Notes: a model not told the origin generated them from the sequence alone. Shown: positions 7,495 through 16,926, counted from the first letter of the stretch. The stretch is 64,000 nt of DNA from Promethearchaeota archaeon (GCA_019057775.1 JAHLWT010000207.1:1-64000); one strand, 5' to 3'. Numbers and translations: made by a program.

Positions 7495-10293
7495 ATGAAA
7501 AATTTACAAAAAATTAAAGGTTTGACGCTAATTATTGTCATTATCATTCCAATGATGATGGTTTTTAGCACATTCCTTACAAATGCGAAAGCTGATACAT
7601 ATATCGATGTTGAAAACTATGGTGATGATCAATGGCACTGGGGAGTAGATGAAGGAGATATGATAATGTTTGAAATAGAATTTGTTATTTCAGATCCTGG
7701 AACAGGGAATTTAATCCAACAATTTAAAGATCTCATGATATTCAATATATCATCAATTGAAAATGTCACAAAATTAGTATCTGGTTTAGAACTTGTATTC
7801 TCGCAAGTAAACTCAACAAGATTATATTATAACTCATCACTAGATACATTGGAGCCTTTAGATGATGATACTCAGATGATAGCTGAATTTTCTCTCAACA
7901 ATTCACATCCTGTATTGCCGTATCATTATAAATCTGAAATGAATGTTATACCTTTATTGTTACCACTTAACAGTTCTAATGTTATAGAATGGGCTAATAT
8001 GACTAATATCCTTAACGATACGATGTATTCATATATGGCAGATGGTAACTTTAGCCGTTTTGACATGTTTGGTTTTAATAGAACTGATGATAGTCTCTGG
8101 TTTAGGAATAGTACTCATGGTTACTACATTGAAGCCAGTTACTATAATTTGAACAACGGAACTATTAAAGAGGCTAAAGGGAGTATTTTGGCTCCGTTTG
8201 GCGATGATGATGATCCTATGATGCTTAACTTTACTGCTGTACGAGTTTTTGACTATAATATCACTGATGAAGTAGTATGGGGTGTAGATGTTGGAGATAC
8301 ATTTATCTATGATTTTGCAGAAAAACACTTTGATAATACAACGTATGATGATGGTCCTATGGGTGGGGAAATAAAAGTTGAAATTTCTAAATTTAATGAA
8401 ACAACTTTTTGGCTTGAAGGTAATGGTTTTGGAGATGATACAAATCCGATGGTCTTTCAATGCGTATATGCTGATGTCTACTTTTGGAATATATCTTTAA
8501 ATTCTTTTGATTTAAGGGAGCCTAATTATCTAATAGGTGCTGCAAATAATTTCTATCCTGTATTAATAAGAGAAGGCCCTCAGTTTATCATACCTATAAG
8601 TGCTACTCAGGAAGATTTTGAATATGTGTTCAATCCAGAACTTCTCCAAAATAGAAATATGCCTTTTGATGATATGAGTATTGTTTGGGGTAGTAGTATC
8701 ATTCACTTTGAGATGTGGAATTCAACAGGTTCTGATATAGTGAAACTAAGAATCAACGCTACTAACGGAGTTTTCATGAACTATTTGATGAGTTCTGAAT
8801 GGGATTTCACGTATTATGAGCTAAAGAACATGACTTACATTGATTGGGCAGTAGATGTGGGAGATCAATTCTATTTTAAGGAATTTGGAAGAGAAGGAGA
8901 ACGAGAAATAAGAGTGACCGTTGTAGGTTTTGGATACTTTTTTGATAACCTCAGTTTCTTTTTTAAAGAATTTGCAGAAATGCCTTTACCTGCTGGTCAG
9001 CCTGAATTACAGTTCTTTTCAGTAGTGATGGGCATTATACATCAATGGGATCGAGAGATGGAAATGTGGATTCCTGATTATGGTCCATCTCCCCCTCCTA
9101 ATGATCTAACAGGAGGTCCCGCTCAGGCACCACCTATGATCCAGCCTATTGCAGCAGCAAATAAATACTGGGCAATCGCACCACCCATGCTTAATAAAGG
9201 TCCACCGATCCTATTACCAAATGGTACAACCGGATATGATCCTGAATTCCAGAATTTATTCGACTTAATGGGTAATAGTTTTGACGAGATTTCATACGGA
9301 CTTGACTGGGCATTCCTCAGAAACTCAACTGTCAATACACACATGCAATACAATTTTAGTGCAACAACAGGAATGACAACATTAATTCGTGGCTGGATGT
9401 ACAATTATGATGAATACTTGGGTCATAACGTTTGGGATTATTTCTCTGCTTATCTTGAAACAAGTGTAAATCTTCTTACTGGCTTAAATACAATTCCTCT
9501 ACTGAACTTGTTTGGTTCAGATCTTAACATTACTGTTAAGATCAGTGTATCGGGTCCAAGTTCCAAATTTATTTATGCCTTAAATTCGATAAATCCTGTG
9601 GATATAGATTTACCTCTGGGAGATGCATTGGGTTATTTAGACTTAAAGGTTACTAATCATTCTTTATTGACAGAGAACCTAACACTTATTATTGAATTCC
9701 CTTCATACGTCGACTTGAATACTTATTATCCCTATTTCTGGGCTTGGAATATGGGTGGAAGTAATAATTGGGATGGAGCACCTCAAGAGTTCTATAATGC
9801 GATTATTTACAATTATGTTGCTAATTCAGTAGAATTTGAACTTCCCATGGGAGGACCACTAATGATTCTAGTTGGTTTATCCTATGGTACAGAACCACCA
9901 CCAACGGAACCGGAAGACTTTGCGTTAACTTCTGATGCAGGAGATCCAGATGAAGATGGAAACTTCGTCCTATCTTGGACAGCATCCGAAGGGGCTGAAA
10001 GTTATTCGGTTTATGTATCACCAATTGGGTGTATTACTAATTTGACTCAATTATCTGTACCACTCGCTTATAACATTACTGATTTAACATATTCCGTAAC
10101 TAGTCTACCTAATGGAACTTATTACTTTGTAGTAGTTGCTCATAATTTAGTAGGTGATACCTTATCGAATTGTCTTGAAGTTGTAGTTGGGTCTAGAATA
10201 TTCGAAGAAATTCCTGGATATAGTCTTTTATTAGTAATGGTAGCCTTCGTCTCAGTTTCGGCAATAATTATAAAGAAGCGTCGTAAGCTATAA
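7495..10293 (+). CDS. large secreted surface protein with Fn3-like domain and E-I-P-G-Y tail
   Basis: Start at ATG 7495, giving a signal peptide (KNLQKIKG, a long hydrophobic core, cleavage near TNAKADT). The 900-residue ectodomain repeats a motif of the type W-x-V-D-x-G-D at about residues 260, 455 and near the start, has many N-glycosylation sequons and contains a proline-rich linker. Residues about 800-895 look like a fibronectin type III domain (FVLSWTASEGAESYSVYVSP... YYFVVVAHN). The end is FEEIPGYSLLLV, a helix, then KKRRKL, the same sorting-like tail as the protein at 3474. Likely a glycosylated cell-envelope protein; the binding partner is unknown. Confidence 0.8.
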   Translation: MKNLQKIKGLTLIIVIIIPMMMVFSTFLTNAKADTYIDVENYGDDQWHWGVDEGDMIMFEIEFVISDPGTGNLIQQFKDLMIFNISSIENVTKLVSGLELVFSQVNSTRLYYNSSLDTLEPLDDDTQMIAEFSLNNSHPVLPYHYKSEMNVIPLLLPLNSSNVIEWANMTNILNDTMYSYMADGNFSRFDMFGFNRTDDSLWFRNSTHGYYIEASYYNLNNGTIKEAKGSILAPFGDDDDPMMLNFTAVRVFDYNITDEVVWGVDVGDTFIYDFAEKHFDNTTYDDGPMGGEIKVEISKFNETTFWLEGNGFGDDTNPMVFQCVYADVYFWNISLNSFDLREPNYLIGAANNFYPVLIREGPQFIIPISATQEDFEYVFNPELLQNRNMPFDDMSIVWGSSIIHFEMWNSTGSDIVKLRINATNGVFMNYLMSSEWDFTYYELKNMTYIDWAVDVGDQFYFKEFGREGEREIRVTVVGFGYFFDNLSFFFKEFAEMPLPAGQPELQFFSVVMGIIHQWDREMEMWIPDYGPSPPPNDLTGGPAQAPPMIQPIAAANKYWAIAPPMLNKGPPILLPNGTTGYDPEFQNLFDLMGNSFDEISYGLDWAFLRNSTVNTHMQYNFSATTGMTTLIRGWMYNYDEYLGHNVWDYFSAYLETSVNLLTGLNTIPLLNLFGSDLNITVKISVSGPSSKFIYALNSINPVDIDLPLGDALGYLDLKVTNHSLLTENLTLIIEFPSYVDLNTYYPYFWAWNMGGSNNWDGAPQEFYNAIIYNYVANSVEFELPMGGPLMILVGLSYGTEPPPTEPEDFALTSDAGDPDEDGNFVLSWTASEGAESYSVYVSPIGCITNLTQLSVPLAYNITDLTYSVTSLPNGTYYFVVVAHNLVGDTLSNCLEVVVGSRIFEEIPGYSLLLVMVAFVSVSAIIIKKRRKL

Positions 10294-10308
10294 TTTAAAT
10301 TTATACTC

Positions 10309-10317
10309 TTTTTTTTT
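10309..10317 (+). terminator. poly-T tract
   Basis: Nine T on the + strand after the stop at 10293, preceded by an A/T stretch. Probable archaeal terminator. Confidence 0.4.
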
Positions 10318-10467
10318 ATTTTGTTGTTTTTTTAGTATTGAGAAAAAACAATGATTTTATTTTAGTTCTGAAAGATCTTATTCTTTAGGAAGTTTTTAAT
10401 ACTTGAGAGCATTAAAGAAACCATAGATAATGATAGAAATTGCAATAGACTCTGATGAGGATGGTAT

Positions 10468-11022
10468 ATGGAATCTCAAGATTCTAAAAGTAGAATTGTT
10501 AAGGAAACGTTCCCATCGGAAATTATTTCTATTGTAGGATCACTATTAGCTGGGATAATTCTTTCTTTACTGATTTTACCATTTGAAAGTTTTGCTGTTT
10601 TAATACTTATAGTGCCTGCTTTGTTATCATTAAGAGGAAATATAAGTGGCCCATTTATAGCCCGAACCTCAAAAGATTTAATAATAGGTGCTTTCAATAA
10701 AAGAAGTTGGCTAGAGAATGTTCTTGCCACTTACGTTCTTTCAATCGTTACAGCAATTTTAATAGGTATCTTTACCATATTTCTTAATTTGTTTTTAATC
10801 AAGTTACAATTAATACCCTTTGGAGTATTAATTCTCATTCCTTTAATTTCAATAGTAATTACTTTATCCGTTTCAATACCTATTTCTACACTTCTTAATT
10901 ATTTAACTTTTCATTATGGAATGGATCCAAACAACGTTGTTAATCCAATTATGACTGCTGTAGATGATTTTTTTACTGTTGTTAGTTTTTATTTGACAAT
11001 AATTATTTTGGGGGTATCGTAA
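10468..11022 (+). CDS. MgtE/SLC41-type cation transporter half 1
   Basis: A 184-residue membrane protein matching a single MgtE transmembrane domain: PALLSLRGNISGPFIARTS early on and GMDPNNVVNPIMTAVDDF near the end, the latter being the conserved G-x-D-P-D/N-N-x-x-x-P-x-x-T segment with the ion-site Asp. The cytosolic N and CBS domains of bacterial MgtE are absent, as usual for this archaeal two-gene form. The gene for the second half starts 2 nt downstream, and a PhoU/TrkA_C protein follows. Probable Mg2+ or other divalent cation transport. Confidence 0.8.
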   Translation: MESQDSKSRIVKETFPSEIISIVGSLLAGIILSLLILPFESFAVLILIVPALLSLRGNISGPFIARTSKDLIIGAFNKRSWLENVLATYVLSIVTAILIGIFTIFLNLFLIKLQLIPFGVLILIPLISIVITLSVSIPISTLLNYLTFHYGMDPNNVVNPIMTAVDDFFTVVSFYLTIIILGVS

Positions 11023-11023
11023 G

Positions 11024-11581
11024 ATGGAATACTTCAAGAAAATTGTAAAAGAATCTGTAGTGATAGTCATTATATCTTCCATACTGGGATTAATTTCTGG
11101 CACTGTTTTATCCACCAATGAAGGGATTCTTTATGCCATTCCAATTTTACTTTTAATCTTTCCCGCTTTAAATTCGTTGATAGGGGATTTTGCAATTATT
11201 TTAATTTCCCGATTAACAACTCACTTATATATTGGTACAATCCCCTCTAAAATCAAGAAAACAAGAAAATTAATGACAGATTTCTTTGGTTTACTTATTA
11301 GTATAAGTTTAAGTTTAATATTCCTAGTTGTAATAGGTTATGGAGTAGCTTTAACAATGAAGATCGAAATTGTAAATCCGTTAATAGTTATTAGCCTTAT
11401 AGTACTAACAGCTTTAGTATTGTTTATTATTTTATTCTTATTTTTATTTATCAGCTCAGTTTATATTTTCAGAAAAGGAAAGGATCCAAATAATTTTCTA
11501 ATTCCAACGGTTACATCTTTAGTAGACTTATTATCACCGTTATTATTAATCATTTTTATCCAAATATTTATATTAAATTAA
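11024..11581 (+). CDS. MgtE/SLC41-type cation transporter half 2
   Basis: Paralogous partner of the preceding gene (185 residues), with the matching motifs PALNSLIGDFAIILISRL and RKGKDPNNFLIPTVTSLVD. Five or so membrane segments. The 1-nt gap to the upstream gene implies translational coupling. The two products probably assemble into one pseudo-symmetric channel, as the two MgtE halves do in SLC41 fusions. Confidence 0.8.
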   Translation: MEYFKKIVKESVVIVIISSILGLISGTVLSTNEGILYAIPILLLIFPALNSLIGDFAIILISRLTTHLYIGTIPSKIKKTRKLMTDFFGLLISISLSLIFLVVIGYGVALTMKIEIVNPLIVISLIVLTALVLFIILFLFLFISSVYIFRKGKDPNNFLIPTVTSLVDLLSPLLLIIFIQIFILN

Positions 11582-11611
11582 ATAATAAAAAAAATGAGTG
11601 AATAGAACTAA

Positions 11612-12865
11612 ATGCCTGAAAAGAAAAAGAAATTTGAATATAAACCTCTTTCTGTAAAAGATATTTTAAGAGAAATGAAACAGAGTATTGATTTAATGAT
11701 AGATATAGCCTACTGTGCTATTAAATTTGGAAGCAAGGAAATGGCAGATGAGGCTTATAAGATTGAAAAAAGAATTCATGAACTAACTTTCTTGTTAAAT
11801 GTACAAATCATACAAACTCATACCGGTGGGTTTAAAGAGGCTAAAAAATTAGAACCTATAGTCGTTATGGGTTATTCTATTGATAAAATTTCTGATGCAC
11901 TTTCTGATATTGCCAGAGTTGTCTACATTAATAATGACATCTCTTATTTTGTTCAATTATTTAGTGATCTTAGTTATGTTCCTGAACCAATAGTTAAGAT
12001 TGTTGTTAATCAAGGATGCGAATTTATTGGTCAAGTTCGGAAGGATGTCCATTTTAGATCCAAACACGGAGTAGATATCATAGCAATAAGAAGAGGAAAT
12101 AATTGGTATTTTGAAAAGATTGAAAAAGTGCAAACTGGAGACATTTTAATTGTAAAAGGTGAAATTCAACCTATAATGGATTTAAAGAAGGTATGTAATG
12201 ATTCAGAACAAATTTCCTTTGATCTAGGGACAAAAAAGAAGAAGGAAGAAATGCTTGATCTTGAAAATCCAGATATATGCGAGAAATTTGAAGAAATACA
12301 GAGAAACTATGTGCTAATAACAGACATCTCAGAAACCATGATTGAGTTAGCTTTTGCAGCCTTATTTTTTACAAATGAGGAGGTTGCTGAAGATGTTTTA
12401 GAAATGGAAGAATTAATGGATGGATTGAACATTGCCTTTGAGAAAGATCTTCTGGATCTGACTAAATTAATAGATTCTCCCCGGGATCTTACAGGAATAA
12501 TGAGAATTATTTTTTCTTGCGAATTAATTGCCGATGCTGCTGCTCATATTGCTGAAATTATAATAAAGGGATTTGAACCTCACAGAATTCTACAACAAGC
12601 CATAAGAGAAACATCAGAGATTGTGGTAAGGGATATAATCTCTGAAGAATCTTATTTTAGAGGTAAAACCTATATTGAATTGCAAGATAAGCGATATAAA
12701 AGAGGATTTCATATAATTGCTTTAAAACGAGGTGATATATGGATTTATAGCTTTAAATCCGATTTTATTTTTAAAGTAGACGATTTAATTATAGGGCTAG
12801 GCCCAAAAGAAACAGTTGATCAATGGCGGCAATGTGTAAACCCCGAAAGTTCAAAAAATAAATAA
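11612..12865 (+). CDS. PhoU/TrkA_C-domain regulator of the MgtE pair
   Basis: Soluble 417-residue protein with an internal duplication. Each half has a PhoU-like helical bundle (residues about 15-125 and 230-325) followed by a TrkA_C (RCK-C) domain (about 135-195 and 335-405; compare GVDIIAIRRGNNWYF with GFHIIALKRGDIWIY). This two-fold PhoU-TrkA_C layout is known from archaeal proteins encoded beside MgtE-type transporters. It starts 30 nt after the transporter pair. Likely a ligand-sensing cytoplasmic regulator of the transporter; the ligand is unknown. Confidence 0.8.
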   Translation: MPEKKKKFEYKPLSVKDILREMKQSIDLMIDIAYCAIKFGSKEMADEAYKIEKRIHELTFLLNVQIIQTHTGGFKEAKKLEPIVVMGYSIDKISDALSDIARVVYINNDISYFVQLFSDLSYVPEPIVKIVVNQGCEFIGQVRKDVHFRSKHGVDIIAIRRGNNWYFEKIEKVQTGDILIVKGEIQPIMDLKKVCNDSEQISFDLGTKKKKEEMLDLENPDICEKFEEIQRNYVLITDISETMIELAFAALFFTNEEVAEDVLEMEELMDGLNIAFEKDLLDLTKLIDSPRDLTGIMRIIFSCELIADAAAHIAEIIIKGFEPHRILQQAIRETSEIVVRDIISEESYFRGKTYIELQDKRYKRGFHIIALKRGDIWIYSFKSDFIFKVDDLIIGLGPKETVDQWRQCVNPESSKNK

Positions 12866-12884
12866 AATCATAATTGGATTGAAA

Positions 12885-13472
12885 ATGAGTGATGATAAGA
12901 TAAAGGGAAGATTTCAACAAACAATGCAAGAAATTGCAGCCCAGATTGAAGAAAATTCGACTTTAGTTAATATTGACCAAATCATAACCCTAATAAATTA
13001 TATCCTTCAAATTAAGAAGGAAGATAATCGAATTTTTGTATACGGAGCTGGAAGGAGCGGATTTATTGGTCGTTGTTTTGCTCAACGACTCATGCATCTT
13101 GGCATAAATTCATGTTTCATTTCAGATGCCGTTACTCCTCAATATACTGACAAAGATTTGCTTATTTTAATAAGTGGGAGCGGAGAAACAACCTCTCCGG
13201 TTGCGATAGCGAAAAAAGCAAAGGAAATCGAAGGTAAAGTGGTATTGTTTACCGGAAATCCTGAAAGCACAATAGGAAAATTATCTGATTTAAATATTAT
13301 TGTGAAGGGGAAAAGGAAGGATTTAGCAATCCAGCAAAAATCGTTAGCCCCATACACAAGTTTATTCGATATTTCCACGTTATCTGTTTTGGATTCAATC
13401 GGTGGTGTTTTAATGAATATCCTAGACATAACTGAAAGTGATATTAATAGACGCCATGCTTCAATTGAATAA
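12885..13472 (+). CDS. hxlB: 6-phospho-3-hexuloisomerase (SIS domain)
   Basis: SIS-domain protein of about 195 residues, the usual length of PHI. It has the sugar-phosphate-binding segments VYGAGRSGFIGRCFAQRLMH and LILISGSGETTSPVAIAKKA, and the C-terminal ...NRRHASIE end typical of the family. PHI interconverts hexulose-6-phosphate and fructose-6-phosphate; in archaea lacking the oxidative pentose phosphate pathway the reverse route supplies ribulose-5-phosphate. No hexulose-6-phosphate synthase gene is adjacent. Start at ATG 12885 (an ATG also lies at 12879). Confidence 0.85.
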   Translation: MSDDKIKGRFQQTMQEIAAQIEENSTLVNIDQIITLINYILQIKKEDNRIFVYGAGRSGFIGRCFAQRLMHLGINSCFISDAVTPQYTDKDLLILISGSGETTSPVAIAKKAKEIEGKVVLFTGNPESTIGKLSDLNIIVKGKRKDLAIQQKSLAPYTSLFDISTLSVLDSIGGVLMNILDITESDINRRHASIE

Positions 13473-13525
13473 TATAAAATTAAGATATAAATAACAAATT
13501 TATTATAATTTTACTAGAGTATAAA

Positions 13526-13933
13526 TTGGCTAATTCAATGAACGAGTTATTAGATGTAAAATTCATATCTTCAAAAAAAGGAAGAGGTGTATTTGCGAAA
13601 AAGGACATTAAGAAGGATACGGTAATAGACATTGCCTATGTTGTCCCAATTCCAAATAAAGATTACAAAAAAATTAAAAAAACAGTTTTATACAATTACT
13701 GTTATATATGGGATGATCCAAAGCACAGACCAGAGTTTAAAAATGCAATTACATTAAGCGTCAGCCAATTTATTAACCATTCTTACGATCCTAACGTGAA
13801 ATATCTTTATGATTATGAACAAAAAGCGATGGAATTTATTGCTATTCGAGATATCTCAGAAGGAGAAGAACTCACAACTAATTATAACGCGTCCGTAAAT
13901 GATGATACTCCTGTTTGGTTTAAAGTAGAATAA
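13526..13933 (+). CDS. SET-domain protein
   Basis: Compact 135-residue SET domain: SKKGRGVFAKKDIKKDTVI at the N-terminus, the SET core FINHSYDPNVKY, and EGEELTTNYN with the catalytic-type Tyr near the C-terminus. SET proteins transfer methyl groups from S-adenosylmethionine to lysine. There is no pre- or post-SET zinc cluster, which fits the short bacterial/archaeal forms. TTG start at 13526 (ATG at 13538 is possible). The substrate (chromatin or ribosomal protein) cannot be inferred from context. Confidence 0.85.
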   Translation: MANSMNELLDVKFISSKKGRGVFAKKDIKKDTVIDIAYVVPIPNKDYKKIKKTVLYNYCYIWDDPKHRPEFKNAITLSVSQFINHSYDPNVKYLYDYEQKAMEFIAIRDISEGEELTTNYNASVNDDTPVWFKVE

Positions 13934-13940
13934 TGTGTTC

Positions 13941-14816
13941 CTATTTCCTTAGTGATTTGAGAGTTTTTAAATTCATTATATCTAATTTATCATCATCTCC
14001 CTTTGGTGTTTCTAAAATGCCAGGCATATCTTTAAATCTTTCATCATTGATGAAAAAGCCAAATGGTTCTTTCCCAATTTTTCCTTGACCAATATGAGTA
14101 TGTCTATCAACTCTTGAACCGCATTCTTTGTCAGTATCATTTAAATGAAACGCATAAAGATATTTTAATCCAATAATATCATCAAAATCATTCCACATTT
14201 CTTCATATTTCTTTTTAGATGTAAAATCATAACCGGCGGCGAAAGTATGCGCCGTGTCAAAACAAATACCTACCCTCTTCTTGTTTTGTATTTTGTCTAT
14301 CAACTTTTTAAAATGATGAAATTTGTTTCCTAAACCTTTTCCTTGCCCTGCTGTAGTTTCCATTAGAATAACTACTGGGGAAGATTTTGTTGCATTCATT
14401 AATTTATTCAAATTATCGGCAATTTGAGAAAAAGCTTCATCTTTAGTAATTTCTTCCTTATCACTGATAGGAATAACTCCAGGGTGCATATTATCGTATT
14501 CTATCCCTAACTGATCTGTTTTTGTAAGTTCATCAAGCATGGCTTTATAAGATTTTCCTAATTTTTCTTTATCTAAACTCGCCAAGTTTATTAAATAGGA
14601 GTTATGACTTATCACCGGCCATATCTTATTCTTAAATTCTTCTTTTTTATTTATAAAGTCATCAATTTCTTTTTGTTTTAGAGATCCAGAAGTCCAACCT
14701 CGCACGTTTCGAACAAAAACTTGAAGTGCTTCGCATCCTAATTCTCTCCCCCTTTCAAAAGCCATATATTTACCTCCTGAAACACTCATGTGCGCACCAA
14801 TTCTCAATAAAATCAC
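13941..14816 (-). CDS. nfo: deoxyribonuclease IV (AP endonuclease, TIM barrel)
   Basis: A 291-residue Nfo-family enzyme: RIGAHMSVSGG start, GICFDTAHTFAAGYD and FHLNDTDKECGSRVDRHTHI carrying the metal-binding His/Asp/Glu residues, and a late ILETPKGDD glutamate. Cuts DNA 5' of abasic sites in base-excision repair. The length is normal for the family. Start at 14816 (MILLRIGAHMS); the conserved part begins at RIGAHMS, so the start could be slightly internal. Convergent with the SET gene. Confidence 0.9.
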   Translation of the reverse strand: MILLRIGAHMSVSGGKYMAFERGRELGCEALQVFVRNVRGWTSGSLKQKEIDDFINKKEEFKNKIWPVISHNSYLINLASLDKEKLGKSYKAMLDELTKTDQLGIEYDNMHPGVIPISDKEEITKDEAFSQIADNLNKLMNATKSSPVVILMETTAGQGKGLGNKFHHFKKLIDKIQNKKRVGICFDTAHTFAAGYDFTSKKKYEEMWNDFDDIIGLKYLYAFHLNDTDKECGSRVDRHTHIGQGKIGKEPFGFFINDERFKDMPGILETPKGDDDKLDIMNLKTLKSLRK

Positions 14817-14946
14817 CGAAATAATTTTAGTTTTATTAGATCCTAAATATACTATACTTTATTTTCTTTTTTATCGATTAGTCTTACTATATGATCTTAG
14901 ATTCACCTGTAGAACATATAAAAGAGAAAAGAATTATATATGAATT

Positions 14947-15471
14947 ATGAAAAAATTTTCAAATTACTGGAATGCAATTTCATATGCATTCATTAAGTAT
15001 GGCAACTTAAAACGAAAAGCGAAAGAGATTCCTTATGTGATCCATCCAATTCGAATTACAGCAATTTTACACGCGGCTGATTATAATGAATTTGAACATG
15101 AGGATCTAATGATAGCAGCTTTGTTTCATGATCTTCTCGAGGATACTGACACAAATTTAAAAGAAGTTGAAGATCAATTTGGTAAAAAGGTTGGAGAAAT
15201 AATTGTTGAGCTCACTAAGCCAGAAGGTGCTAAAGGGCGTAAAAAAGATGAATGGCTTGAAAATTTTGTTAAAAAATCAAAAGAAGCAAAAACAATAAAA
15301 TTAGCAGACAGAATAGACAATCTCATGGATATGAGAGATGTTTGGGACGTAGAAAAACAGAGATCATACACTGATCAAGCAAAAATTATTTTAAATTCCT
15401 GTGGGAATGCTAATAAACAATTAGCAGATAAATTGGATGGGCTTATCAATGAAATCTTAGCTAATCTATAG
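14947..15471 (+). CDS. HD-domain hydrolase (SpoT/MESH1-like)
   Basis: A 174-residue HD-superfamily protein: HPIRITAILH, then ALFHDLLEDTD with the metal-binding His-Asp pair and the E-D-T helix, and later KLADRIDNL. These positions match the ppGpp hydrolase domain of RelA/SpoT and the stand-alone MESH1 type. No synthetase domain is present. The substrate could be (p)ppGpp, NADPH or another nucleotide. An isolated gene with its own A/T-rich promoter region near 14915-14940. Confidence 0.8.
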   Translation: MKKFSNYWNAISYAFIKYGNLKRKAKEIPYVIHPIRITAILHAADYNEFEHEDLMIAALFHDLLEDTDTNLKEVEDQFGKKVGEIIVELTKPEGAKGRKKDEWLENFVKKSKEAKTIKLADRIDNLMDMRDVWDVEKQRSYTDQAKIILNSCGNANKQLADKLDGLINEILANL

Positions 15472-15519
15472 AAATTGATTAAGTTTAACCATTAAGGATC
15501 TTGAAAAATAGAAAAAAAA

Positions 15520-15825
15520 CTATGTTAAATGAATCAGATAATTAGATTTATGTTTATGGATTTCTAATGCGGTCGGAGAAATAATCAGGGTTAACAAATT
15601 TCTAAATTTTTCAATTAAATGGTCAGAAAGTTCTTCGGCATCTATAATCTCATCTCCTAAAGATTTATATCTTTCAATGGCAGCAATATTTTGTAATTGT
15701 AGCCGGATTGTTGCACTTTCTACATTTAAATATACGATTCCTTCGCCCTTATATCTAAGAAAAAATTCTTGATCCTTTGTGAATGCGGTGCGATTTATTG
15801 TGAAAATTGTGCTCGAGCATTAATG
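15520..15825 (-). pseudogene. orphan C-terminal gene fragment
   Basis: On the minus strand an open frame without any usable ATG, GTG or TTG near its 5' end encodes protein-like sequence (for example YLNVESATIRLQLQNIAAIE and AEELSDHLIEKFRNLLTLII) ending at TAG 15520-15522. Residue composition and periodicity are those of a real protein, but the 5' end runs into the zinc-finger fragment coded on the other strand. I read it as the 3' remnant of a deleted gene of unknown family. Confidence 0.5.
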
Positions 15826-15939
15826 AATTTGGAAAATGTGTGTTAGGCTTGTGAGGAGCCAATCGATTATTCAAAGCCCGTGAAAATATTTAAGGAAGAA
15901 GTAGAAGGAATAATTGTCGATAATAAAGGAAAGAAGTAA
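15730..15939 (+). pseudogene. remnant of a zinc-finger protein C-terminus with in-frame TAG
   Basis: The + frame reads LCECGAIYCENCARALMNLE, then N-V-C, a TAG at 15844-15846, A-C-E-E-P-I-D and a charged tail to TAA 15937-15939. The Cys spacing (CxC...CxxC...CxxC with the stop inside the last pair) is a treble-clef/zinc-ribbon type domain. The stop sits where a Trp codon (TGG to TAG) would be natural. Upstream coding sequence is missing. It overlaps the orphan fragment on the other strand at their broken ends, so this looks like a deletion or rearrangement scar. Confidence 0.55.
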
Positions 15940-16135
15940 TAAAATGAGAAAAAATTAGATTCATAAGAAAAGCCTCCTCACCAACAGTAAGGTTCAAGGT
16001 ATTCTTTATATTTATTCAATCAGGAACAAAGGGTATATTTGGAATAATCCTCTTTAATTTCTTCCCTAGGAAGAACTTTTTGAGAAACTTGAAGTATCAA
16101 CAAAACTTTTTAAATCGGAATCATTATACAAAAAT

Positions 16136-16690
16136 ATGGGCATTAAAGGTAAATGGGAAATGTCATTCCGGGTATTCGGGATGATTTTATTGCTCATAGG
16201 AATAATTTTTACAGTTATTCTTGATTTCTATATATTACAAGACACTATAGTTTTTCTACTATCAATAGGAATTTTTTTCCTATCACTTTCTATAATTATT
16301 GGTTTCAAATTAGAACTAAAGTTATTTATTGAAAAAAAATCGAATCTTCTAATAATTATGGTTATATTTTCCACTATTATTCTTATTTTTGGTTCATTAT
16401 TAAGTCTTAAGCAGTCCAATATTCATTTGTTTTTACTTCTCAGTCTCTCCAATAGTATAGTTATTGTAAGTTGGCATTATTCTTTGTCTTTTTATAGAAA
16501 GAAGAAATTTATCTTTATAATTGGAAGCGTAGCTCATATTACTATTTCTCTAATTATAAGGCATACTGCACTAATGAAATTACTTGGATTTATAGGTCTG
16601 ATCCCTTTCATTCTTATCACTTTTGGGATAGGATCTATTATTACAAGCGAAGGAATACTTTATAAAAAAAAATTATTAAAATATGTTTAA
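16136..16690 (+). CDS. multi-spanning membrane protein (184 aa)
   Basis: Start ATG 16136. Roughly six transmembrane segments with short polar loops, and Lys-rich loops (IEKKSN, FYRKKK) that suggest a normal topology. No family recognised. It stands alone between the pseudogene patch and the MarR/Cys-peptide unit, convergent with the latter. Confidence 0.6.
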   Translation: MGIKGKWEMSFRVFGMILLLIGIIFTVILDFYILQDTIVFLLSIGIFFLSLSIIIGFKLELKLFIEKKSNLLIIMVIFSTIILIFGSLLSLKQSNIHLFLLLSLSNSIVIVSWHYSLSFYRKKKFIFIIGSVAHITISLIIRHTALMKLLGFIGLIPFILITFGIGSIITSEGILYKKKLLKYV

Positions 16691-16732
16691 AAAAAAATAG
16701 TTTATTCTTTGTTAAGAATTAGTTAAAATTTC

Positions 16733-16822
16733 TTAACTACAGCAACCACAGCTACATGCTGCTTCGTCTTTTTCTTTATCTTCTACTTTTTCCGTTTCAG
16801 TACAACAATCTTGATCTCCCAT
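16733..16822 (-). CDS. 29-residue Cys-rich mini-protein
   Basis: ATG 16822 to TAA 16733. The product begins GDQDCCTETEK, has an acidic/basic middle and ends with ACSCGCCS, so 7 of 29 residues are Cys. This resembles short metal-binding tails or metallothionein-like peptides. It lies directly downstream (minus strand) of a MarR-type regulator that is itself Cys-rich, and two near-identical palindromes lie just in front of its start. The position strongly suggests a metal- or redox-responsive target of that regulator; the function is inferred. Confidence 0.6.
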   Translation of the reverse strand: MGDQDCCTETEKVEDKEKDEAACSCGCCS

Positions 16823-16863
16823 TTTTAATGAACCTCATGTTTTTTTTAATTTTTTATATAATT

Positions 16864-16904
16864 TTAGTTAGCTTCCTAACTAATAATAGTTAGTTTCCTA
16901 ACTA
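16864..16904. promoter_or_regulatory. two palindromic operators upstream of the Cys-rich mini-protein
   Basis: TTAGTTAG-CTTC-CTAACTAA at 16864-16883 and TAGTTAG-TTTC-CTAACTA at 16887-16904, perfect dyads with 4-nt centres about 22 bp apart. They lie between the MarR stop and the start of the mini-protein and match the dyad in front of the MarR gene. Probable MarR binding sites. Confidence 0.7.
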
Positions 16905-16926
16905 TTTAAATGTTATGTTAACAAGA

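Noticed and set aside
8029..8460. 143-codon minus frame inside the large secreted protein gene
   Set aside because: Antisense shadow of a gene with signal peptide and tail; Ile/Lys/Thr-rich random composition.
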